From the NCBI GenBank assembly GCA_021157445.1, contig JAGGWM010000077.1:1-6166 (forward strand): 6,166 nucleotides of DNA. The letters are read 5' to 3'. Source of the DNA: Thermococcus sp. GTDB taxonomy: Archaea; Methanobacteriota_B; Thermococci; Thermococcales; Thermococcaceae. Below, piece after piece: positions 1 through 5,003 of this stretch. The notes under the pieces are model-generated. The model saw nothing but the letters and a program-made list of their open reading frames with translations, had not been told where the DNA came from and searched no databases. The position numbers and the translations under genes were made by a program. How positions within the stretch are numbered: the stretch's first letter is position 1; the number at the start of each line of letters is the position of its first letter.

Positions 1-547
1 CGTACTTTTCACTGTCTTTTTCTGCAACACTGATACCGTGTTTGGCAAGATGTTCCGGAACGCTCTCGATATCAACATATTTTCCGCATTTTTCACACTT
101 GTAGAACTGCCAGAAGACATAGTCTTGACCGTTCATCATGTTGTTTTTGAGGTGCCTGACTAAAAGTCCTCCCAAGTATTCGTAAAAATCTTCTTGAATG
201 AGCTTTCCATCCCTTTCAAGGACTTTGAATCCACCCCAGACTATGTGGTCATGGATGTCCATTAATGTGGCCTTTAAGAACCTCTCCGAGAGTATGAAAG
301 TGCCGTTCTTTATGTAGAAAGTTCCGTTATCGGGGAGGACTGCAATGTCTATTCCGTACTCCTCTTTTTCTCCACTCAATTTTTCTGCCTCTTCCCTGCT
401 CCCTGCAAGTTTTATCCTAACCGGAAGCCTGCTCTTTCTGTGATAGCCAATTATCTTATCTTCATAAATATCCCAGTGGTAATCATCAAGCATTCTTATC
501 TTCGAGTAAACTCCCTTTACCCTGTCACTTAGCTCGCTGTATTTCAT
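1..547 (-). CDS. Unrecognised protein with CxxC...HxxxH zinc-binding motif, 5' portion only
   Basis: The reading frame starts at ATG 547 and stays open to the window edge, giving 182 residues with no stop; the C-terminus lies outside. The start is supported by a GGTGGTGTGA stretch directly upstream. The protein begins [12 protein letters not shown] and is soluble in character: no signal peptide or membrane segment is visible. A stretch rich in aromatic residues and His (about residues 94-146, with HDHIVW at 99-104) is followed by C151-x2-C154-x11-H166-x3-H170, a plausible C2H2-type zinc site. I do not recognise the family and assign no function; it could be a Thermococcales-specific conserved protein that binds nucleic acid or uses zinc structurally. 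It is divergent from the eIF2B-like gene at 670, with a 122-base region between them. Coding is well supported by codon pattern and length; function is unknown. Confidence 0.8.
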   Translation of the reverse strand, partial: MKYSELSDRVKGVYSKIRMLDDYHWDIYEDKIIGYHRKSRLPVRIKLAGSREEAEKLSGEKEEYGIDIAVLPDNGTFYIKNGTFILSERFLKATLMDIHDHIVWGGFKVLERDGKLIQEDFYEYLGGLLVRHLKNNMMNGQDYVFWQFYKCEKCGKYVDIESVPEHLAKHGISVAEKDSEKY

Positions 548-669
548 TCACACCACCGTTAGAACCTCAACCTTAGGATTAATAAGTCTTCCCGGAAAAA
601 TTTAAAAAGGGTTGCAGAAGCGAAAAAATCTTTTAAAGCTTAAAGAAAAGAGAAAAGTGGAGTGATACA
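548..669. promoter_or_regulatory. Divergent intergenic promoter region
   Basis: This gap separates two divergent genes. For the plus gene, an A-rich BRE-like element (622-628) is followed by the TATA-like CTTTTAAAG at 630-638, placing transcription start near 660 and giving a leader of about 10 bases. For the minus gene there are two candidates, read on the minus strand: CTTATTAAT near 578-586 and the A/T-rich TTTTTAAATTT near 597-608. I cannot choose between them. The elements are read by eye against the Thermococcales consensus. Confidence 0.5.
659..666 (+). promoter_or_regulatory. Ribosome binding site of the eIF2B-like gene
   Basis: GGAGTGAT ends three bases before ATG 670. It matches the anti-Shine-Dalgarno end of archaeal 16S rRNA and supports the chosen start. 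Confidence 0.6.
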
Positions 670-1497
670 ATGCTCCCCAAAGAAATAGAAGAGCTCCTAA
701 AAGAGATGGGTGAAGAAAAAATCCATGGAGCATCCTACCTCGCGAAAATGGGAGCTAGGGCTTATATACTGCTCGCAGAGAGGTTTGAAGGAGAAGAACT
801 CACCGAAAAGCTCAGGGAACTGGGAGTTGAAATTCTCAATGTGAACCCGACAATGGCATCCCTATACAATTTGGTAAGATTCATGCCGGTAACTCCAGAA
901 CCGGAGTTTGTTAAGGCAAAGGCTGAAGAATTCATAAAGTTGAGTGAAGAAGCAAAGCGAGAAATCGGAAATATTGGAAGCGAGCTGATCGATCAAAACG
1001 AGGTCATAATAACCCACTCCTATTCATCAACCGTTTTTGAGATATTAAGGAAAGCCAAAGAAAAGGAAAAGGCTTTCAAAGTAATCTTAACCGAAAGCGA
1101 GCCAGATTACGAGGGGCTATTTCTGGCAAAAAAGCTTGAAGAGCTTGAAATACCATTTGAGGTTATAACAGACGCTCAGCTCGGACTTTTTGCAAAGAAA
1201 GCAACTTTAGCTTTGGTGGGAGCTGATAATATAACCAAAGATGGCTACGTTTTCAACAAGGCTGGAACTTACCTGCTTGCACTTGCCTGTCAGGACAATG
1301 GAGTTCCCCTTTATGTCGCTGCCGAGAGCTTTAAGATCCATCCAGAGGCAAGAGCAGAGGAGGTTAAGATTACCGAGAGGAAATTCAAAAGGAATCATAT
1401 AATAATACGGAACTACCTCTTTGATGCAACACCTTGGAAATACATAAGAGGAATAATCACAGAATTAGGCATTTTGGTGCCGCCAAAAGAAATTTAA
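670..1497 (+). CDS. eIF2B alpha/beta/delta-family protein (aIF2B-like)
   Basis: A 275-aa cytoplasmic protein of the family that unites eIF2B regulatory subunits, methylthioribose-1-phosphate isomerase and ribose-1,5-bisphosphate isomerase. An N-terminal helical part (about 1-105) precedes the Rossmann-like C-terminal half. Visible family signatures are THSYSSTV (115-122), TESEPDYEG (141-149) and GADNITKDG with its downstream GT (184-200). The sugar-phosphate isomerases use a Cys in the first motif and an Asp in the GAD motif; here the Asp (D186) is present but the first motif has Ser and no Cys. The length of 275 aa, shorter than the roughly 320-aa isomerases, fits the form annotated in Pyrococcus as an eIF2B alpha subunit. 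A direct role in initiation is not established for the archaeal proteins. The gene has its own promoter and RBS and ends one base from a convergent racemase remnant. Confidence 0.88.
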   Translation: MLPKEIEELLKEMGEEKIHGASYLAKMGARAYILLAERFEGEELTEKLRELGVEILNVNPTMASLYNLVRFMPVTPEPEFVKAKAEEFIKLSEEAKREIGNIGSELIDQNEVIITHSYSSTVFEILRKAKEKEKAFKVILTESEPDYEGLFLAKKLEELEIPFEVITDAQLGLFAKKATLALVGADNITKDGYVFNKAGTYLLALACQDNGVPLYVAAESFKIHPEARAEEVKITERKFKRNHIIIRNYLFDATPWKYIRGIITELGILVPPKEI

Positions 1498-1498
1498 A

Positions 1499-1708
1499 TT
1501 AAAGGGCAGCCTCTATTAGGGCCCTCATATGAATTTCAGCACTGTCTAAAACCTTAATGCTTACATTTTTCTTTTGACAGCCTCGCCCCTCAAGGAGGAG
1601 ATCAGCACAACCTCCTTCTCTTCTAGGGCATCCTCATCGTGGTTTTTTTGTTTCCAGAGGAAGGAGTTGCTTAAGACTTGTGCCACCTATAATCCCAATC
1701 TTCTTCAT
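1499..1708 (-). pseudogene. Decayed aspartate/glutamate racemase family remnant
   Basis: On the minus strand, ATG 1708 has a GGTGAT ribosome binding site and encodes MKKIGIIGGTS, the typical N-terminus of Asp/Glu racemases. The frame stops at TGA after 24 codons. The same frame later encodes VSIKVLDSAEIHMRALIEAA and ends at TAA 1499-1501; D-S-A-x-x-H is the conserved C-terminal motif of this family. Between them, another frame gives EEKEVVLISSLRGEAVKRK, which aligns better with the family's segment before that motif, implying two frameshifts: one near the seven-T run 1643-1649 and one near the A-rich stretch around 1566-1575. Intact members have about 230 residues; only about 70 codons remain, so roughly two thirds of the middle, including most of the active site, is deleted. 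Assignment rests on motif recall rather than alignment. The gene lies downstream of, and in the same direction as, the gene ending at 1781. Confidence 0.72.
1563..1575 (+). terminator. Oligo-T stretch, possible terminator of the eIF2B-like gene
   Basis: CATTTTTCTTTTG lies about 65 bases after the stop codon at 1497. Archaeal RNA polymerase terminates at T-runs on the non-template strand. It sits inside the racemase remnant, so it may be fortuitous. Confidence 0.3.
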
Positions 1709-1753
1709 AGCATCACCAATGAAAAATAGGACAAGGGCTTATGAAAGTTTTTG

Positions 1754-1768
1754 TGAAAAAGAATTCTT
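1754..1768 (-). terminator. Palindrome plus T-run after the P-loop-less KaiC-like gene
   Basis: Read on the minus strand, AAGAATTCTT is followed directly by further Ts, beginning 13 bases after the stop codon at 1781. This would fit an archaeal terminator, but the palindrome is short and could be chance. Confidence 0.3.
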
Positions 1769-1780
1769 CCATTTCCACCT

Positions 1781-2536
1781 CTAAGGTTTGCCATTTCCTA
1801 TTTTTCTTACTTTCAATCTCTCAGGGCTCTTCTCTTCGGTAATCCACAAACGATAAACTGTAGAAGTGAAGCCTTCTTCTGGAGACTTCACAAGGTACAT
1901 CTTTTCCTCAACGTTTTCCTCGAGCCTCGTCGAGGCTATTATTACATAATCACTCACTCCTGCAACCCAGCCGATAAACTTCTGGGAGACAACGTCCCTG
2001 TTTATTGGCAATATGAGTATCGAGTCTGGCATGTCCTTCGATCTCTGAGCAATCGTTTGAGTTAGCAATTTAAGGGTTTCAGGCTCCCCAAACATTAAAG
2101 CGATACCGTCGAGAGTGTTAATGAGCCTTATAATTCTCCTACCCCGTGTTAGAGGTCTAATATTCTCCGCATAGATCAGATCTATCTTTGGGTTTATTAG
2201 CTCAGGCGACACGGAGTCGAGATAGAATACATTTTTCTTATCACACCTAACATTGTACTTTGAGCCAAAAACATCAACCACGGCAAGGTTATCATTTGAA
2301 AGCTCCTTTTCAATATCCAATCCCACATGTTTTGCAGCCCTGCACAGATTTTGAAAAGGAAAATTATAGTTAGATATTATCCCAAAGCTTCCCCGGAGAA
2401 GTTCTTTTTTGAGTACTGCAAAGCTCAACATCCATGCAGATGAATAAGCATCATATACTATGGTTAAGATAGACCCTGCAGGTATGCTCTCGCGAAAAAT
2501 ACTTCCCATAATCCCGTGTTTGCTCTTTGGGGTCAC
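1781..2536 (-). CDS. KaiC/RecA-like protein without a P-loop (predicted pseudo-ATPase)
   Basis: A 251-aa protein whose first 95 residues run parallel to the second ATPase domain of the neighbouring KaiC-like protein. SIPAGSILTIVYDAYSSAWM (17-36) stands where that domain has GSNVLLVGMTGTGKTTF, so the fold-entry strand is kept but the Gly-Lys-Thr of Walker A is gone. GIISNYNFPFQNLCRAAKHV (52-71) matches AIYISFEEPMDQIIRAAKNY, but the catalytic Glu pair is replaced by Tyr-Asn. IDLIYAENIRPL (118-129) occupies the Walker B region. I infer an inactivated RecA fold unable to hydrolyse ATP, perhaps a regulatory partner of the KaiC-like ATPase. Start: GTG 2536, chosen because GGGGTGA (2548-2542) lies five bases upstream; GTG 2545 overlaps that site and ATG 2509 has only a weak one. 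It is transcribed divergently from the KaiC operon. Confidence 0.78.
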   Translation of the reverse strand: MTPKSKHGIMGSIFRESIPAGSILTIVYDAYSSAWMLSFAVLKKELLRGSFGIISNYNFPFQNLCRAAKHVGLDIEKELSNDNLAVVDVFGSKYNVRCDKKNVFYLDSVSPELINPKIDLIYAENIRPLTRGRRIIRLINTLDGIALMFGEPETLKLLTQTIAQRSKDMPDSILILPINRDVVSQKFIGWVAGVSDYVIIASTRLEENVEEKMYLVKSPEEGFTSTVYRLWITEEKSPERLKVRKIGNGKP

Positions 2537-2550
2537 CGTTCTCACCCCAT

Positions 2551-2575
2551 CTATAATAACATTATGTTACTATAG
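2551..2575. promoter_or_regulatory. 25-bp near-perfect palindrome, candidate operator
   Basis: Arms CTATAATAACAT (2551-2562) and ATGTTACTATAG (2564-2575) surround a single central T and pair at 11 of 12 positions; the only mismatch is 2556/2570. The site lies between the two divergent genes, over the predicted transcription start of the minus gene and just upstream of its ribosome binding site. This is where a dimeric archaeal repressor would sit. In the transcript it could instead form a leader hairpin. Confidence 0.6.
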
Positions 2576-2581
2576 TTCGAT

Positions 2582-2592
2582 CTTTAAAAAAT
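2582..2592 (-). promoter_or_regulatory. TATA box for the P-loop-less KaiC-like gene
   Basis: On the minus strand, GCGAAAA (BRE-like) runs into TTTTTTAAAGA. Transcription would start near 2560, leaving a leader of about 25 bases before GTG 2536. Confidence 0.45.
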
Positions 2593-2615
2593 TTTCGCAC
2601 AGCAGGTACTTCAAA

Positions 2616-2630
2616 GAAACGCTTAAATAT
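2616..2630 (+). promoter_or_regulatory. BRE/TATA promoter of the KaiC-like operon
   Basis: GAAAC followed by GCTTAAATAT is a good Thermococcales BRE/TATA element. Transcription would start near 2650, just before the ribosome binding site at 2651-2657, giving a very short leader. It argues against the upstream TTG 2632 as start codon, because that codon would lie before the transcription start. Confidence 0.6.
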
Positions 2631-2650
2631 TTTGGAGAAAAGTCTATCAA

Positions 2651-2657
2651 GGGGGAT
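2651..2657 (+). promoter_or_regulatory. Ribosome binding site deciding the KaiC-like start
   Basis: GGGGGAT ends four bases before ATG 2662. The alternative in-frame TTG 2632 has no comparable site, so ATG 2662 is preferred. Confidence 0.6.
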
Positions 2658-2661
2658 AGAA

Positions 2662-4023
2662 ATGAGCAGAACGGGAATTGATTACTTCGATGACTACATT
2701 CTTAAAGACGGCTTTCCAGAGGGATCTTTAATCTTGGTAGCTGGGGAACCGGGAGCTGGAAAAACCATATTCTCGGCCACGTTCATATATAATGGAGCCA
2801 AGAAGTTTGGAGAAAAAGGTATTTACATCTCACTTGCAGAAACCAAAGGGGAGTTTTACGAGTCAATGAGGCAGCTGGGAATGGATTTCGAGGAGCTTGA
2901 AAACAAGGGGCTCTTTAAGTTCATAGACCTCGTCACAGTTGGCAAGGAAACCATAGAGAAGGAGATAGAGCTTTTGATGGAAGAAATAGCAAAGTTTCAG
3001 CCAAAAAGGATTGTTATTGATTCTATAAGCGTTTTTGCTCAGATTTTAGGTACTGAAAGGACAAGAATATTCCTTCACACAATGCTCGGGAGATTCATAA
3101 AGGCTTACAACTCAACCGCTCTCTTAATTGCCGAAAAACCAATGGGGGCCGAAAAAATAGGGTATGGTGTCGAGGAGTTCGTGGTCGATGGTGTTGTCAT
3201 ACTCAGATACGAGTCCTTTGGAGAGGTCACGAGAAGAGTAATGGAAATTCCAAAAATGAGAAGGAGAAGCGTTGAAAAGCCCCATTACGAGTACGTGATA
3301 ACTCAAAATGGAATTGAATTCTTAGCAGTTCCCGAACTCAAGAGAGAAGAGATAGAGTACACGGTAGAAAAAATTACAACAGGTGTAGACAAGCTCGATA
3401 GAATGCTCGATGGAGGAGTCTACAGAGGATCGAATGTTTTACTTGTTGGCATGACAGGAACCGGAAAAACAACCTTCTCCCTGCACTTTGCCATAGCCAA
3501 TGCACTACAGGGAAGAAAAGCCATTTATATTTCCTTTGAAGAACCAATGGATCAGATAATAAGGGCTGCCAAAAACTATGGCATGCCAATAGAAGAAGCC
3601 CTGAAAGATAATCTCAAGATCTTTACTTGGGTTCCAGAGAGCAGAACCCCGGTGTACACCTTCCTGAAAATTAAGGAGATAATAGAAAAGCTCAAACCAG
3701 AGGTCCTCGTGATAGATAGTTTAACCTCCTTAAGGCAGCATATGGAAGAGAAAGAACTTGCAAAAATGCTTAGGTATCTTAATTTATTGACAAAGGTAAA
3801 CAGGGTGACCACATACTTTACGTTAAACGAAGAAACCAATTTTGAAGTGGTGCCGTTTACGGGAGCGAGCACTATGGTGGATGTTATAATAGGGCTTAAG
3901 TACCAAACAAGGAACGGAAACATAGAACGAAAAATTGCAATTGTAAAATCGAGAGCATCAAATCACTCAAGAAAGATACACAGATACGAAATCACCAATA
4001 GGGGGGTGGAGATTTATGAATAA
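2662..4023 (+). CDS. Two-domain KaiC-like ATPase
   Basis: A 453-aa protein with two RecA/KaiC ATPase domains in tandem, cytoplasmic and probably oligomeric by analogy to KaiC. Domain 1 (about 1-225): Walker A GEPGAGKT (28-35), strand ending ISLAET (56-61), Walker B RIVIDS (116-121). Domain 2 (about 235-453): Walker A GMTGTGKT (263-270), catalytic pair in ISFEEP (E293, E294), Walker B VLVIDS (348-353). Domain 1 has Ala-Glu where KaiC has Glu-Glu, so the domains may differ in activity. Cyanobacterial KaiC is about 519 aa; this one is shorter and I see no clear counterpart of the Ser-Thr autophosphorylation pair, so a clock role is not implied. ATG 2662 was chosen over TTG 2632 on RBS and promoter position. 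The stop overlaps the next start by eight bases (ATGAATAA), indicating translational coupling. The substrate or partner is unknown; signal transduction is an inference from context. Confidence 0.92.
   Translation: MSRTGIDYFDDYILKDGFPEGSLILVAGEPGAGKTIFSATFIYNGAKKFGEKGIYISLAETKGEFYESMRQLGMDFEELENKGLFKFIDLVTVGKETIEKEIELLMEEIAKFQPKRIVIDSISVFAQILGTERTRIFLHTMLGRFIKAYNSTALLIAEKPMGAEKIGYGVEEFVVDGVVILRYESFGEVTRRVMEIPKMRRRSVEKPHYEYVITQNGIEFLAVPELKREEIEYTVEKITTGVDKLDRMLDGGVYRGSNVLLVGMTGTGKTTFSLHFAIANALQGRKAIYISFEEPMDQIIRAAKNYGMPIEEALKDNLKIFTWVPESRTPVYTFLKIKEIIEKLKPEVLVIDSLTSLRQHMEEKELAKMLRYLNLLTKVNRVTTYFTLNEETNFEVVPFTGASTMVDVIIGLKYQTRNGNIERKIAIVKSRASNHSRKIHRYEITNRGVEIYE
4005..4013 (+). promoter_or_regulatory. 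Ribosome binding site of the 99-aa gene
   Basis: GGTGGAGAT lies inside the 3' end of the KaiC-like gene, two bases before ATG 4016, and supports coupled translation. Confidence 0.5.
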
Positions 4024-4315
4024 AGGTGAAGAGATTTTGGTCAAAGCAATCTCTGCAGCCCTTAGGGAAGTAGCTTCAGGGCTGGAGTCGGTTTTAGAGG
4101 CCCACCTTAAGGCTACTCTGAACAAAGGCCTTGAGGTCGCATATGAAAACCCAAAGGAGTTCAAAGACGCCGTTTCAAAGCTTTTTGGAGAATACAGTGC
4201 CCGGTTACTGGAGATGGTAATCATAAACAAGCTTAAGGGCCGTCTTGGAGAGGGAGAAGAAATCAGTTCTTTGGAGGAGCTGGTGGAGCAGATAAGGAAG
4301 ATTTACGGTGAATGA
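4016..4315 (+). CDS. Small helical protein, possibly NitrOD5-like
   Basis: A 99-aa acidic, almost wholly helical protein with no membrane segment, Cys or catalytic motif. A pattern at about residues 8-72 (AISAALREV...SVLEAHLKA...NPKEFKDAVSKLFGEYSARL...IINKL) resembles, from memory, the archaeal NitrOD5 output domain: a long amphipathic helix, a P-x-x-F segment, then LFGE and a hydrophobic helix. This match is unverified. The gene overlaps the KaiC-like stop by eight bases and its own stop TGA 4313-4315 overlaps an ATG at 4312, so all three plus-strand genes are coupled. That, and the lack of any enzymatic residue, suggests a protein-protein adaptor for the ATPase, or an output module binding some other partner. 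Coding is supported by the strong RBS and the tight overlaps. Confidence 0.82.
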   Translation: MNKGEEILVKAISAALREVASGLESVLEAHLKATLNKGLEVAYENPKEFKDAVSKLFGEYSARLLEMVIINKLKGRLGEGEEISSLEELVEQIRKIYGE

Positions 4316-4317
4316 AA

Positions 4318-4998
4318 ATGAATCCTCTTGAGCTAATAACCTTATCATCAAAAAGGATAACCCCAACGGTTCTCAACTATCAAATAGGGAGCGATATCGA
4401 AAGCGTGCTTTATCATCTAATAAAAAGGCTAAGAGGAGAGTACGAAGAGTTTGTAATAATCTCTTTTCAGGACGCATACACTTCCATCTCAAAGTATCTG
4501 AAGTCGATATACAAAGATGCCCCAGAGGTCTTTAAAGACACATATCTGGTCTCCGTAAACCCCTTTCTTGAAGAAGAACTAAACCCAGATCTTCCTGTCA
4601 AGACAAAAGATGCGGAGATTATTACTGGCAGGATTAGAGTAGCGTTGGGCACAAAAAGCAATACCCTATTCCTTGTTTTAGGTCTTGACCTCTATGGAGT
4701 CAAATACCCAGAAGAACTTGTCATAATCATTCCAGCACTCATTAGGCTTCTCTCAAAGGGCGAAAATAACAACCTCCTCATACCCTTCAACATCAAAATA
4801 TTCCCAGAAAACATCGTGGAAATAGTAAACAGCTTCGCTCTCAATCTCTTCAAGTTCGGGGTGGAAGTTAAGAGAGGAGAAATCAAAAGGAAGCTCACGA
4901 TAATTAGAAGTCCTTTTGTCGAGTACAACCTGAGGTCATGGTATTACATGATTGCCCCCAGCAAAATTGTTTTCTTATCTGCCTCCATGGAGGTTTAA
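4318..4998 (+). CDS. Degenerate KaiC/DUF835-like protein without a P-loop
   Basis: A 226-aa protein, last gene of the KaiC-like operon. It has no Walker A motif. ITPTVLNYQIGSDIESVLYH (14-33) could correspond to the P-loop strand and helix, and FVIISFQDAYTSISKYL (45-61) to the ISFEEP strand and helix, with Gln-Asp replacing Glu-Glu. TLFLVLGLDLYG (116-127) ends like a Walker B strand with an Asp and is followed by a long helix, as in the RecA fold. I infer an inactivated KaiC-like domain, similar in plan to the archaeal DUF835 domain; the similarity is weaker than for the gene at 1781. Start: ATG 4318 has GGTGA (4307-4311) six bases upstream, whereas ATG 4312, two codons earlier and overlapping the previous stop as ATGA, lies too close to it. 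It is probably a regulatory or scaffolding partner; the exact role is unknown. Confidence 0.78.
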   Translation: MNPLELITLSSKRITPTVLNYQIGSDIESVLYHLIKRLRGEYEEFVIISFQDAYTSISKYLKSIYKDAPEVFKDTYLVSVNPFLEEELNPDLPVKTKDAEIITGRIRVALGTKSNTLFLVLGLDLYGVKYPEELVIIIPALIRLLSKGENNNLLIPFNIKIFPENIVEIVNSFALNLFKFGVEVKRGEIKRKLTIIRSPFVEYNLRSWYYMIAPSKIVFLSASMEV

Positions 4999-5003
4999 TT
5001 TTT
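4982..5003 (+). terminator. Hairpin plus T-run ending the KaiC-like operon
   Basis: The 12-bp palindrome CCTCCATGGAGG (4982-4993) covers the last codons of the gene and is followed by TTTAATTTTT, which resembles an intrinsic terminator on the plus strand. An alternative stem pairs GAGGT (4991-4995) with ACCTC (5004-5008). Convergent coaBC ends at 5002, so transcripts from both sides must stop near here; no clear T-run is seen for the minus direction. Confidence 0.45.

Noticed and set aside
1640..1708. Reading MKKIGIIGGTS as a methylthioadenosine or purine nucleoside phosphorylase start
   Set aside because: That family begins with a similar GIIGGSG string, but the downstream D-S-A-x-x-H motif near 1530-1545 fits the aspartate/glutamate racemases instead.
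2632..2661. Ten-residue N-terminal extension of the KaiC-like protein from TTG 2632
   Set aside because: No ribosome binding site precedes it, and it lies upstream of the transcription start implied by the TATA box at 2621-2630; ATG 2662 has GGGGGAT at good spacing.
2460..2681. Plus-strand open frame of 73 codons across the divergent promoter region
   Set aside because: It overlaps the 5' end of the gene at 1781-2536 antisense, runs through the promoter and palindrome, and has a Ser/Ile-rich composition unlike the neighbours.
3576..3923. Minus-strand open frame of 115 codons inside the KaiC-like gene
   Set aside because: It is antisense to a clearly conserved ATPase domain, with a Ser/Leu-rich shadow composition and no recognisable motif.
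2662..4023. Circadian clock function for the KaiC-like gene
   Set aside because: No kaiA or kaiB is present, no clear autophosphorylation pair is visible, and the KaiC family is broad in archaea with non-clock roles.
3967..4230. Minus-strand open frame of 87 codons over the 99-aa gene
   Set aside because: It is antisense to the operon overlap region; the plus-strand gene has the RBS and coupled start.
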